The notes: a model not told the origin generated them from the sequence alone. Positions 50,744 through 62,592 are shown, numbered from the stretch's first letter. The stretch is DNA of 64,000 nucleotides from Chrysomallon squamiferum (GCA_012295275.1 CM022677.1:11305941-11369940); one strand, 5' to 3'. Numbers and translations are program-made.

Positions 50744-51203
50744 CTGAAAATAACAGAACTTTTCAGGTATTGAATAGAAACTATTCACTAAATATTTTTA
50801 GACGGGAAGAAATAATAAAATAATAGTTGTCAGATAATAAGATATGTTTTACATATCCTTTATTCTTTTTAAATAAAAACAATCGAAACACTATCTGTAA
50901 TTGATTATTGTTGTTATTTTTATGTAAAAATAAACATATTTTGACAAGGGTATATTAACAATATCAGAAACAGGAATCATAGCATTAGAGGTAAGAAAGT
51001 AATGCATACACGCAGTTTTCAGTTATCGTTGATTATCTAATCTAAAAATAATCTAGCACAACCTCACTGTGAATAAAACAATATGTCCAGTTTGGACTTA
51101 AATATGTTAATAATATACAAATTAAACCTACATACATGTAACCTTCATCAATTGCAAATGCAATTCAATATACAAAGTAAAAAAGAAGGAAAGTAAAGTC
51201 AGA

Positions 51204-51275
51204 ACTAACTCGAATGCGCTTATCTTCAATATCGCCAACTGTATCTATGTAAACAAAGCATTGATGACGTCATAC
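51204..51275 (-). promoter_or_regulatory. possible 5' end of the minus gene, with CRE
   Basis: TGACGTCA at 51265-51272 is followed on the minus strand by an open, protein-like stretch (QCFVYIDTVGDIEDKRIR) ending CGA/GTTAGT at 51210/51209, a possible donor. There is no ATG in this frame. It may be a first or second exon of the acidic-repeat gene, but its phase does not match the acceptor at 50743. Confidence 0.3.
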
Positions 51276-51599
51276 ATCCGAACGTAAAAACGAAGTTAGC
51301 CGAATATTAATTTTTATTTCCAACTCCGATCGATATAAAAATAAACATTTTATAACATCGAATGTACGCTTAGTATAAATTATAATTGGTAGGCTCGAAA
51401 TCTTCAGTGATTTAAATTTTATTATAATTTATTTTTTAACTATTGTCATCAATAATTATTATTTTTTTATTTTCGGAGTAATTCATGTTATTTTATGTAT
51501 GTCTACAGCAAAGATATGTCTTGCTATTGAAACCGAAACAAAACCAAGAACCGAGATTTCCGATTATTGTAATAAATTAATCTAAATTTCAATGCTATT

Positions 51600-51845
51600 T
51601 ACTGATCACCATGTTCACATTCTTCACGTTTATGATGTTTCGTAAATAACATAGTGTTTTAATAATTATTATCAACTTTATATTCATCGGGTGTTTTTTT
51701 ATCAGTTTGTGGTTTGAGCTGCTTTTCGTATCATTTCAACTGTCATGTCGTGCTTGTTGGACCACTACACACGGGAAGACGGTTTTGCCCATGGACACCC
51801 ATGAAGGTGACCCCTCCGTAGAAAGAAAGAAATTTACATCTACAA
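51600..51845 (-). pseudogene. degraded copy of the terminal exon and 3' region
   Basis: Shares CTACACACGGGAAGA, TTTGAGCTGCTTTTCG and GTTTATGATGTTTCGT with 49450-49600. The exon frame is shifted relative to 49585-49668, although a long alternative frame exists. It indicates an older upstream duplicate of the gene. Confidence 0.5.
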
Positions 51846-52109
51846 GAAGAAAGAAAATGTTTACTTACTTATAATAACACTCAACTTCAGTACCGCCATC
51901 ACTATTTATGTTCTAAACAGAGGCGCAGCTATAATATTATGTACTGAAAACAGTGTTTATTGAAAAATACAAGTGTTCTTTCATTTTATTTTGCATAATA
52001 AATAAATGAATAATAAGCTTAATTTTTTATTAATTGGTAGTACGTACTAACAAGTTGAATAACGAATCAACTTTTAAAGATGCCTATGAACAAAATTAGA
52101 TGTCTTCCA

Positions 52110-52152
<43 letters not shown>

Positions 52153-52345
52153 TTTTTTTTTTATTATTATTTGTTAAGTTAGTGGGGTTGCAATTTAGAG
52201 GTAAATATAAATTTACTATATTAAAATGAACTAACTTCACCATATTATTGACATTTACAAATGTATCTTTCATAAATACTTGAAATTTTAACACAGATTC
52301 TTACATATAAATTAAAACACAAATTAATTAACCTAGTTAAGAAAA

Positions 52346-52379
<34 letters not shown>
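51846..52379. repeat. diverged copy of 44030-44840
   Basis: AAACAGAGGCG, AATAAGCTTAA and AACTTCACCAT recur in the same order as in 43980-44350. Contains an (ATT)n tract at 52111-52151 and an (AAAT)n tract at 52343-52380. Confidence 0.65.
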
Positions 52380-52380
<1 letters not shown>

Positions 52381-52530
52381 AGATCCTTCAGTATTTTCAG
52401 AATACACAGAACCTCTCCCAGTGAGATAAAATATCATCGCTGCTTTATTATCAATATTTTCTGCAGTGTTTATAACAAAATTACTGAAGTTATAATTACA
52501 GCTACACCTGCATTATCTCTACAGTCCGAG
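52380..52530 (-). pseudogene. terminal exon copy 3 (ITVISAG type), degraded
   Basis: Aligns with 44840-44971 over its length. The acceptor region is altered and an in-frame stop and indel lie near 52470-52485, so it cannot encode the exon. Confidence 0.65.
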
Positions 52531-53600
52531 AGGTAGATAGGTAGGTGGATAGGTAGACAGACAGATAGATACATAGACAGTCAGACAGACATACATATAG
52601 ATATATAGATGGATAGACAGACCGACAGAGAGATTAAAATGACCAATAAAAGAAAAGATGTCAAAAGCGAGGTTAATATTATATTATAACTCATATACAA
52701 ACATGTTCATTTGCCTATGAAATGTAAAATGTCTGTCTATTTCTATATCCATCTCTAGCTATCTTCAGTGTATCTCTCTGATATTTAACTACATACATAT
52801 CAACTTATGTAAGGCAAACAGGTGTAACCAGATTCTTTTCTATGTCTGTGTGTGTGTCTGTATATCTATTGATAATTGTTTCTTTTTTTGAGTAATAATA
52901 TCTCAAATAACGAGATTAACGATAAAAATAAGAACAATAACTACAATAACACTAATTAAAATGATAAATAAATATAATAATTAAGAAAGAATAATTAAAC
53001 AAGAGTAAAAGAGGCATATATATATTATAAAGAAACATTTATGTTAAATAGAAATAAAAATAATATATAGGTTTAAATAAAATCATTTTAGTGAATTCAG
53101 TAAATGGAGTGAATGATCTATATTCAGCAGACTTATGATATCTCTAATAATCTCTCGTCGCTTCATTTATTGAAAACAAAATATATTTCTATGTGATTTC
53201 TTTTTGTTATTTTGTTCTTTTTTAATATTTTACTTCACACTCAGTCTTTTTTGTATTTTTTCCAATGTGTTAAATAGAGTTATTTCCCGTAGACCACAAA
53301 CTTCTAAAATAGATTACTCCGCACATGCGATGCGACGGTAAATTAGATTTGCTGCTTTTAGACGAAAAGAACTAATTGTGTATAATGTTTTGTAACAGAC
53401 AGCACCAGCTTAATAACATTCCTTACGTTTTCTTTGTCTTTTAAATAACCAGTTTACTTTAGTTTTCGTTTATTAACTGTGTTAGTATTATTTATTGAAT
53501 TATTGTAAAATGCTTATTTTATTTAATGTTTTTATTCAAGTTAATTTATTTCGTTTCGATTTGTCTCTTTAAAAACAATGAATTTATTTACAAATTATTT
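52531..53600. repeat. diverged copy of 44980-45560 and 46310-46700
   Basis: GATA/GACA stretch, then ATAAAGAAACATTTATGTTAAA and the GAATGATCTATATTCAG block. The PHD cassette that lies between these flanks at 45.6-46.1 kb is absent here, around 53040-53080. Confidence 0.65.
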
Positions 53601-53983
53601 GTATATGAAATTTGTGGTACATTTGCGCATATACAATACACCATATTTAGGACACTAATTGAAAGCTATTTAATAATAAAACTTAAAAAGTAATAAAAGC
53701 AAAGTCAGAATTTCACCGATTTATTGTTACAAACTAAACCTGAATCTTCGTTTCTGTTGGGGAACATTGCCAACTGGAAAAGTTAATACAGTAATCTTAT
53801 AACAAATTATAATTTCAGTTTATTATGCACGCATTTATATAAAAATAATCCAGTTTGAACAGTTTGATTAAGTTGAAAACGTACTTAGGAAAGGCGCAGG
53901 AGATCATGGTTTATCAGCGCGAATCTAATTTTAAAATCATAAAAAAGTTAAGAAAATTGTAGTTCAAAAACCCGTTCCGACTG
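53601..53983. repeat. diverged copy of 8430-8670
   Basis: AGTTTATTATGCA, AAAATAATCCAGTTT and AAGTTGAAAA occur in both, upstream of the promoter-like segment. Confidence 0.6.
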
Positions 53984-54310
53984 TTTCCGAGCGCTCACGG
54001 AAACTTCCGATCGCATTCCAAGATGTCAGCGTCGAACGCCGATCAGTGTTTACAAACTTTTAAACATCCATCAAGTCTATATGGATTATTAAAAGTAATT
54101 TGAGGAAATACATCATATAAGTAATGCCGTTTATACGTATATGCCTATTATTGAGCAGCAATTGCTGCAAAGGTCGAAACCAATTTTTAATTTAATTATT
54201 ATTATTATTTTTTTTTTTTTGGGAACTTTGACGTCATACTATCTCGTACCCATTTCGTACTAGATTTTTATTTTCCAGATATTTTTTCAATGTCGCCAGC
54301 CAGAAACAAA
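53984..54310 (+). promoter_or_regulatory. promoter/first-exon segment, copy 3
   Basis: The palindrome is altered (TTTCCGAGCGCTCACGGAAA) but still self-complementary over most of its length. CCAAGATGTCAGC places ATG at 54023, reading MSASNADQCLQTFKH. A TGACGTCA lies at 54229-54236, the same relative position as in copy 1, followed by a pyrimidine tract and CCAG. Confidence 0.45.
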
Positions 54311-54321
54311 TAACTAAATAA

Positions 54322-54354
<33 letters not shown>

Positions 54355-55860
54355 TTTAACTGAAGCTGGTGGATGAATATTCTCATTAGGCACATAATGT
54401 GGACACGTTACTCTGCTAAAACTCCACAGCGGACAGTGCTGAGTACGCACTTGTAAAACAATACTTGAAACCATTATATTTTTATTTTAATATTTATTTT
54501 CATTTTCAATACATTACAGGTGGTATTTACGTGGAAAAAGGAAGCTGATCGCGTGTTATTTGAATGATTGCCTAGATACATTTATTATGATGCTTGATAC
54601 CGGTTTTACAACAGAAAATTTATTTAAAAAATTATAATTTAAAGATCCGCCAACCGGCCTGTTTAAAAAAATTACTTAAAAATTAATTTGTCACTCTTTT
54701 TCGTTAAAACCCATAACATTCGAGTTCTGAAACATGTAATTTAAGTTATGGTCGGGAAGTTTGTAAGATGAGGTTTGTTGTAAACTGTTCGAAATCGTGA
54801 TATCGTACGTGACTTATCTCAAACAATAAATCTCAGAAAATGTCAATTAGTTATTTAACTAAAATACCCCACATTTTTCATTGGCTGGAGATAATGAATT
54901 ATTTTCAATTTACAGGTGGATACTGTCAAGTCTGTGTCAGATTTTGTATTATTTTAAAGACTTGGACAAAGACAGAGTTCTTTAGATCTCATCTCTCACC
55001 TTTACAGTAAAAGGCAGGTCAGTGCTGAAGATACAGAGGAGTGTTCACAATTTTATGGATTTCAGCTTTGAGAAGTACTAGTGTGGTATTATTATTATTA
55101 CATTTTCATCTTATGTTTGTATTGCTTAACTTTAACATATTTTGATCTAAACGCATTCTTCTTGTTTAATATATGAAAATATTTCATTTATCTTTATGAA
55201 TTTAGATTTGAAAGACTCATTTGTTATTTTAATTTGACCAGAATGTAAAATTTGCAGTTTTGATACCTTTTTATAGATTTATATTTTTGTTTAAATTATT
55301 TGTTATTTATCAGACAATTAAACACAATGGAAAATTACTTTTAAATAATGATTCTATTAAATTTTATTATTGTATCTACAGAAACGACAATATTCTGGAA
55401 TCAGCTTCAGTAACAATAATATGGAGAAGAATATAGAGGTTACTTTAAACATTGAGATATCTACTGATATAGACTAATTATGGATTTTTCTTTCCAAAGC
55501 AGTTTCCAGACAGAGAAGTTTTAACAATATCAGTGTTGATTGATTATTCTCCAAAAGTTAACAGTGGATGATTCTTGGTTTTATCAGGAAAGGACTTAAC
55601 AACTTCCTCTATAATGACTAAGGACACTGCACACACTATGTGTGGTTCTACACTGCAAATTAGAAATTATTGCAGAAGAAATGAAAATATGTGGAGCAAT
55701 GATATTTTTAAATAGAGAGCAGGTTCCAGATTAATGTTGTTTTCATAAAGATTATTAGCAATTAACTTGAGAGCAGCTGTAAATGATTTAAAGGAATGGA
55801 GAAATGATTGACAGAGATATGAGACTGACTGTCAGTTGAAAGGTTAACAGGTGAAGAGAT
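54311..55860. other. apparently single-copy AT-rich DNA, no gene seen
   Basis: An (AAT)n tract at 54325-54354. Stretches at 54950-55080 and 55380-55720 are slightly richer in GC, but no splice-flanked frame was supported. Confidence 0.35.
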
Positions 55861-57236
55861 AAACAGGAAGATACAAAGAAAGTAAGAAGTATATATTGAT
55901 AGATTGATAGACAGCTAGATCAGTAGAAGTTAACAAATGAATTGATAAATGTAGATGAATTGAGGTAGATAGGTAAACATGACAATGGCCATCTATCTAT
56001 TCTGTGTATTCTTCCTTCTGTCATGTGTGTTTTGTGTGCCAGGCTGAGTAGAAGTACAGATGTATATATAAATCATACAGGTTGTAATGCAGGCACAGTT
56101 AGTTATGTATGTAGGTAGTTTGACAGGGAGTTGGATAGATGACTGATAGATGGTTATTGATATGTTGTAATGTGGATAGATAAACAGATAGGTATGTAGG
56201 TGAGTAGATCAGTAGGTTGATATGTAGATTATATAGACAGGCATCTGACAGATATTAGACACTCAAAGATACAGACAGGTAGGTAGGTCAGTACTTCAGT
56301 AGATATATGTAGATAGTTAACTAACAGACAGCAGAGACACAGAGAGACAGGTAGGTGTAGGCAAGTATGGATGGTAATGTGGAAGACTGAATGTATATGC
56401 AGGTGTAGGTATGCATAAGTTGGAGCAGAGAATAGTATACACTTGTGTATGGGAAGGAAAATTTGCTTGTGTTTTTTGAAGTGTGAATATACTGAGTGTA
56501 TAAGTGTGCAAACATACAGAAAAATAGGGAGATCTGTAGGTGGATATATAGGAGATGTAGATAAGGAGATGTTATTGATGGTTATTGATTTCAATGGATA
56601 AAAGAAAATTAGACAGATTATATAACCGCTATGTAGATTGATTATGAGAAAATATTTAGATAGACATACATATGGAAATGTGTGTAGATAGACATATATA
56701 TGGAAATGTGTGTAGATAGACATAAATACGGAGATGTATGTAGATAGGTGATATTACATGCATATTCATAAAAAAATGAATGTGTATGTGTGTGTGTGTG
56801 TGTGTGTGTGCCAGTGATAAGCATAGCTAAATATGGGAATTGTGAATGAGAGTTATAAATGGACAGTATCACAGAAAGATAGATATAGAAAGTAGTTATA
56901 ATTATTTAGGGAGATAGTTAGGAAGATGAATAGGTGATTTATGGATGGTTATTGATGGAATGTAATGTAGATGGATATATATATATATATGAGAAATACT
57001 AAATTATATATATATATTTTGAGGATAGACAGAGAGATATATAGATAGCTAAACAGATAGGCAGGTGCATATGTTCAATACATAGACAGAAAGACAGATA
57101 GAAGGATAGGTGTGACGCAAGATAGGTTATATATAATGGTAAAGTGGATGGCAGTAGATCTAAGGATGTATATGTGTAAGAAAATGATTATGTTAGAAAT
57201 AGCGTTAAGATAGAGAATATATTTGATAGATAAACA

Positions 57237-57273
<37 letters not shown>

Positions 57274-57780
57274 CACCAGACTCAAACACGCAGACAAACA
57301 TAGAGGAGAGGATCTGTGTTTGGATTGAGTTAGTGATGAAGTGATAGATTATAAGTAGCTATACAATATAAATACTGATAGATTATAGAGACAGATATAG
57401 AGAAATAAATACAGGTAGGTCATTTAGATAAATATACAGAGGTAAATACAGATAGATTATAAGGTAGATATCCAGAGATAAATACAGATAGGTTATACAG
57501 ATATACAGCAAGATAGCGAGCTTTGAAGTAATATATAGTTAGATATTCAGGGAGCTGGACATATGTTTGATAGATTGTTTTTAAAAAATAGGCATATAAG
57601 CTAGAGAGATAACATAATAGGTATGTATGTTACTAGTTTGGTAGATTGATATTTAGACAGACTGATAGATATATAGATAGATATGTGTGTTAAGGAATGG
57701 GTTTGTGTGTGTGTGTGTGTGTATAATATACAAACATGTATATATATTACCTACATGTGTGTGTGTTGATTGTATAATGT
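55861..57780. repeat. degenerate GATA/GACA/GTAT-rich DNA
   Basis: Long low-complexity region with a TG run at 56786-56811 and a CA run at 57239-57272. The long minus-strand frames rich in Ile, Tyr, Ser and His are simple-sequence artefacts. Confidence 0.8.
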
Positions 57781-58360
57781 ATATAAAAGAGTGGACAGAT
57801 GGTAGATGATAACAGACAGGTAAACTGATAGACAGAAGAAAGCTAGATAGATTACTAGAAAGATAGATAGATGAAAGGAGGCTTGAGTTTATACCTACAC
57901 AACTGTAGGAAAGACTGAGTCTGTCGCTTATGTATATGGTATAAATACATAGATAAATAAATATATTTATAGATAGATAAATAGATAGAAAGAGTGTATT
58001 TAAACAATTAAAAAGGATGTAAATAGGGAGTGTGTATATGTACGTGTGTGTGTGTGTGTGTGTGTGTGTGTATTTGTACACGAAAGACAGTGCTATGTTT
58101 AACTAAGAAAGTGAGATAGATTGATATAGAGATAGTTTGAGATATTGATCACTTGAGAGATATATTGATAGGTTAGGTAGGCAATAATTAGGTACATATA
58201 TAGACAGATATACACAGATAACATAGATACACTGATGTGTATCTGTATGTTTTACAGAGAACGGGTATATAAATGTGTATGAAAAAAAGTGTACGTGCTT
58301 AAGAATAAGTTATGACATATAAATATTTCCCTCTGGCTTTCTTACTCTCTCTGTCACTCT

Positions 58361-58445
<85 letters not shown>

Positions 58446-58985
58446 CAGAGAAAGCGGTGAGCAGGTGCGACCAACAGAAAGACAGATAGATAGACAAATA
58501 GTCAGAGAAATTGATGATGAAATGAAACAAATATATAGACAGTCAGATAGATAGTTGAACACATGCAGGTAGGTAAGGATGGATGGAGTGTAAGATGGGG
58601 GGATGTATGAAAGTTTTGGTGCAAAGAAGAATTGGGAAAGTAATAAATGGATAAAAGGATGGAATGGTGGACAGAAAGGTTTTCAATTATACAAGCAATT
58701 ACTTTTCAGACATTATCAATTGTTAACAAATAAGGTCCTCATTGTAGGCACATGGATTGAGTGATATATCAATGGAATTTGGCGTAATATATAAACTGTG
58801 GAATATAAATGAGGAATATATGGAGTTAGGAGGGAGTCATGACTGGAGGTACCAATAAATTGTTAATGAGAGACTAGAGATTTCTGGTATTGTTTATGAA
58901 GAGAACATTAATCTGGAAATCTACACTGAAAACATAGTCATTCATCTATTGATAAGAAGTAAATATGATAAGATAAAAAATGTCT
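57780..58985. repeat. duplicate of 47500-48770
   Basis: Same landmarks and orientation, plus a (TA)n-(GATA)n insertion at 58363-58444 and a fragment of module M (GGCTTTCTTACTCTCTCTGT) at 58308-58363. Confidence 0.8.
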
Positions 58986-59410
58986 GTAACAGTTTGTGTT
59001 AAAGAACACATTAATTACAGAACCTGTCATACTTAATTATCAATTAATATCTGGTAAAATGAAATAATCCATCTAATTAGAGTAATCTGGGGAGTGACAC
59101 AGAGAGTAAGAAAGCCAGAGTGAAATATTTATATGTAATAACTTATTCTTAAGTACATACACTTCTGTCTATACTCTGTTGGTCTGTCTGTCTGTCTGTA
59201 TATAGAAAGGGCTTTCAAAGCAATAGCACTGTATTGAAAATTAGAAAAAATAGCAATACCCTATGTAGGTAAATCTATTTATCATAATCTAACAATCTGT
59301 CTATCTCTCTAACCAATTAAATGTTATATTAATGTACTAATTAGCCATTCCCTTTGGAAATGTTGCCACCCCTACACCACGGTGAGGTTCAGTACACGTA
59401 GGGGATGTTA
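58986..59410 (-). repeat. shared module M, copy 4
   Basis: Reverse-complement orientation of the module, starting TCTGTAACAGTTTGTGTTAA and ending at ACGTAGGGGATGTTAGT. It lies outside RING copy 1. Confidence 0.85.
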
Positions 59411-59820
59411 GTAATGGTTAGTATTTGTTAAATGTTAGTATTTGGTTAATGGTTAGTATTTGTTAAATATTAGTATTTGGTTAATGGTTAGTATTTGTTA
59501 AATGTTAGTATTTGGTTAATGGTTAGTATTTTGTTAAATGTTAGTATTTGGTTAATGGTTAGTATTTATTAAAAATTAGTATTTGGTTAATGGTTAGTAT
59601 TTTGTTAATAGTTAGTATTTGTTAAATGTTAGTATTTGGTTAATTGTTAGTATTTGGTTAATGGTTAGTATTTGTTAAATGTTAGTATTGGTTAATTGTT
59701 AATATTTTCTTAATGGTTAGTATTTGTTAAACATTAGTATTTGGTTAATGGTTACTATTTTGTTAATGGTTAGTATTTGTTAAATTTTAGTATTTGGTTA
59801 ATGGTTAGAATTTGTTTTAA
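59411..59820. repeat. GTTAGTATTTGGTTAATG tandem array
   Basis: About 400 bases in which units GTTAGTATTTGGTTAATG and GTTAGTATTTGTTAAAT alternate, a dimer of roughly 35 bases. Mirrored at 62960-63300. Confidence 0.92.
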
Positions 59821-60193
59821 TTGTAAAATAATATGTATGTGAGTGTGTGTGTGTTGATGTGTGTGTGTGTGTGTTTGTGTTTATACACGTATTCAGATAA
59901 GTATGTGGTAATTATTAGTAATTGTAACTAATTGGTTAAGGTTAGTATTTGTTAAATGTTAATATGTTTCTGTGTGTGAGTGTATATATGTTTGTATATA
60001 TGTTAGTGTAGTTCTGTGTGTGTTCTGTCTGTATGGATATTCGTATGTGTCTGTATGGATGTATGTGTATGTCTCTATATAACGTTTACTACCTGGTTAA
60101 TGGTTAGTATTCATGTTAATTGTTAGTATTTTGGTTGCATGTTAGTACTTATTAATTAAAAAACAATACAAACCTGAGCCCACCTCTCAAGGG
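59821..60193. repeat. TG-rich and GTTAGTATT-rich spacer
   Basis: Alternating purine-pyrimidine stretches and scattered repeat units. Mirrored at 62625-62960. Confidence 0.7.
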
Positions 60194-60449
60194 TTATAGA
60201 GCTGCAAGGAGCATAACCAGCTTCACGTCAACATCATCAACACAATCTCCTATAGCACTGATATGCTGGGGCAAAAGGGACAGAATGTTATTATCACTGC
60301 AGATATTACCAGCTTCAAATAAATATTTTACAAATAAATGTCTGTATCTATTACTGTTACTATCATCATCATAAAATAAAAAAATGACAGAAGGATGCCA
60401 GCTGAAGTTAAAGCAATACACCTAGAGTAACGTTGTAAGGTTTCTAATA
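60194..60449 (-). CDS. small ORF downstream of RING, copy 1
   Basis: On the minus strand an open frame of about 75 codons without an ATG ends at TAA near 60196. The conserved part begins FYDDDSNSNRYRHLFVKYLF and ends VKLVMLLAAL. The mirrored copy is almost identical, with a one-base difference in a T run at its start that changes the upstream frame. It begins close to the stop of the RING frame. It could be a second exon, a separate protein or a former C-terminal extension. No family recognised. Confidence 0.4.
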
Positions 60450-61300
60450 TTACACAAATCCTAGTAAACGACCTATCAGAAGACAAAATTCAATTAGAAC
60501 AAATAAGATTTTCCACAACAGATAACTAAATATACGACTAAAATACGTAAATATACGACCGATATACGCAAATATACGTCTGATGAATCCAGCTGCAGAA
60601 TGTCGTCTGACTCTTCTGACTCTTTTCACTCTGAGAGGTGGCAATGTGTACATCTCGCAGTTTCCATCTCTTAAGTTGTACACGATGGCGGTGAATCTTG
60701 CAGAGCAAACTGGACAATTTCTTCTGCTTCTAGACCACCTCTCCAAACAGCTGAAACAAAATTCATGTAAACACGAGTCTGCATGACACTTATCTAAAAA
60801 TGCTTCTGAACACAAAGAACAAGTAGGTGACTTATCTGATTCAGGCTGTTGTGTTGATTCAGCAGTGCTGGGTGATGGTGATGTTGACATCCCTGGTCTT
60901 TCTCCACATGCTGCTTTTACAGGGTCACGTTCGGAAATCTTTCGCCCTTTTGGAGTCTTCTCTGGGCACCCATCATCCTGTGCTTTCCGTTTCCTGGATG
61001 TTGATGCCCCTGGTCCTCTACGTGATGTTTCTCCAGGGTCACGTTCGGAAATCTTTCGCCTATTTGGAGGCTCTTCTTCGGGCACCCATCATCCTGTGCT
61101 TTCCGTCTCCTACATGTTGATGTCCCTGGTCCTGTACGTGATGTTTCTCCAGGGTCACGTCCGGAAATCTTTCGCCCATTTGGAGGCTTCTTCGGGCACC
61201 CATCATCCTGTGCTTTCCGTTTCCTAGATGTTGAAGTCCCTGGTCCTCTACGTGATGTTTCTCCAGGGTCACGTTCGGAAATCTTTCGCCCATTTGGGCT
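60450..61300 (-). CDS. repeat/RING-HC protein, copy 1 (5' end in gap, frame broken)
   Basis: On the minus strand 114-base units encode a 38-residue repeat (GRKISERDPGETSRRGPG then a SRKRKAQDDGC part with a basic nuclear-signal-like patch). A 2-base insertion near 61071 breaks frame between units. From 61085 the frame stays open for 211 codons to the stop at 60450. The RING-HC ligands, numbered in that frame, are Cys89, Cys92, Cys105, His107, Cys110, Cys113, Cys124 and Cys127. The spacing and the following YNLR...YTLPP resemble the Topors class of ubiquitin/SUMO E3 ligases. The tail has a basic patch, three RIF-x-Y-type heptads (about 170-190) and a hydrophobic end. No introns. The first in-frame ATG is internal (GMSTSP). 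Ligase activity is inferred from family. Confidence 0.65.
60924..61300. repeat. 114-bp coding repeats, left arm
   Basis: GTCACGTTC starts recur at 60924, 61038, 61154 and 61268. The spacings are 114, 116 and 114; the 116 marks the frameshift. The array runs into the gap, so the number of units is unknown. Confidence 0.92.
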
Positions 61301-61500
61301 NNNNNNNNNNNNNNNNNNNNNNNNNNNNNNNNNNNNNNNNNNNNNNNNNNNNNNNNNNNNNNNNNNNNNNNNNNNNNNNNNNNNNNNNNNNNNNNNNNNN
61401 NNNNNNNNNNNNNNNNNNNNNNNNNNNNNNNNNNNNNNNNNNNNNNNNNNNNNNNNNNNNNNNNNNNNNNNNNNNNNNNNNNNNNNNNNNNNNNNNNNNN
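61301..61500. other. assembly gap, 200 N, at the palindrome centre
   Basis: Exactly 200 N between two inverted 114-base repeat arrays. Size and content of the true sequence are unknown. Confidence 0.99.
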
Positions 61501-61860
61501 GAACGTGACCCTGGAGAAACATCACGTAGAGGACCAGGGACATCAGCATCTAGGAAACGGAAAGCACAGGATGATGGGTGCCCGAAGAAGCCTCCAAAAG
61601 GGCGAAAGATTTCCGAACGTGACCCTGGAGAAACATCACGTAGAAGCCTCCAAAGGACCAGGGACATCAACATCTAGGAAACGGAAAGCACAGGATGATG
61701 GGTGCCCGAAGAAGCCTCCAAATGGACGAAAGATTTCCGAACGTGACCCTGGAGAAACATCACGTACAGGACCAGGGGCATCAACATCTAGGAAACGGAA
61801 AGCACAGGATGATGGGTGCCCGGAAAAGATTCCGAAAGTGCAAAAGATTTCCGAACGTGA
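61501..61860. repeat. 114-bp coding repeats, right arm
   Basis: Unit spacings 114, 124 and 114. Units are nearly identical, which suggests recent amplification or conversion. Confidence 0.92.
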
Positions 61861-62335
61861 CCCTGTAAAAGCAGCATGTGAAGAAAGACCAGGGATGTCA
61901 ACATCACCATCACCCAGCACTGCTGAATCAACACAACAGCCTGAATCAGATAAGTCACCTACTTGTTCTTTGTGTTCAGAAGAATTTTTAGATAAGTGTC
62001 ATGCAGACTCGTGTTTACATGAATTTTGTTTCAGCTGTTTGGAGAGGTGGTCTAGAAGCAGAAGAAATTGTCCAGTTTGCTCTGCAAGATTCACCGCCAT
62101 CGTGTACAACTTAAGAGATGGAAACTGCGAGATGTACACATTGCCACCTCTCAGAGTCAAAAGAGTCAGAAGAGTCAGACGACATTCTGCAGCTGGATTC
62201 ATCAGACGTATATTTGCGTATATCGGTCGTATATTTACGTATTTTAGTCGTATATTTAGTTCTCTGTTGTGGAAAATCTTATTTGTTCTAATTGAATTTT
62301 GTCTTCTGATAGGTCGTTTACTAGGATTTGTGTAA
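61501..62335 (+). CDS. repeat/RING-HC protein, copy 2 (5' end in gap, frame broken)
   Basis: Mirror of copy 1. Unit starts (GAACGTGAC) lie at 61501, 61615, 61739 and 61853. The 124-base spacing contains a 10-base insertion near 61645-61655 (AGCCTCCAAA, apparently copied from within the unit) that shifts frame, so units before it are not in frame with the finger. From there the frame is open to TAA 62333-62335. All eight RING ligands are present, and the heptad tail and hydrophobic end match copy 1 apart from a few residues (for example Glu for Ala after the second Cys). The first in-frame ATG after the break is at 61895, which would give about 146 residues containing RING and tail. Confidence 0.65.
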
Positions 62336-62592
62336 TATTAGAAACCTTACAACGTTACTCTAGGTGTATTGCTTTAACTTCAGCTGGCATCCTTCTGTCA
62401 TTTTTTTTATTTTATGATGATGATAGTAACAGTAATAGATACAGACATTTATTTGTAAAATATTTATTTGAAGTTGGTAATATCTGCAGTGATAATAACA
62501 TTCTGTCCCTTTTGCCCCAGCATATCAGTGCTATAGGAGATTGTGTTGATGATGTTGACGTGAAGCTGGTTATGCTCCTTGCAGCTCTATAA
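62336..62592 (+). CDS. small ORF downstream of RING, copy 2
   Basis: The frame ending at TAA 62590-62592 is open from about 62299, overlapping the end of the RING frame by about 37 bases in a different phase. The conserved part is the same as in 60194-60449 (NICSDNNILSLLPQHISAIG, then DCVDDVDVKLVMLLAAL). Protein identity between the arms is higher than its frame position relative to RING, because of an 8-T against 7-T run near 62402. Function unknown. Confidence 0.4.

Noticed and set aside
56229-58562. Minus-strand frames up to 164 codons rich in Ile, Tyr, Ser and His
   Set aside because: Degenerate GATA/GACA and CA/TG DNA read as protein; no domain.
60583-61227. Plus-strand frames across the RING cassette
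   Set aside because: Antisense shadows of the RING and 114-base repeat frames.
62299-62335. Programmed frameshift joining RING to the next ORF
   Set aside because: No convincing slippery heptamer in the overlap, and the other arm has a different phase relation.
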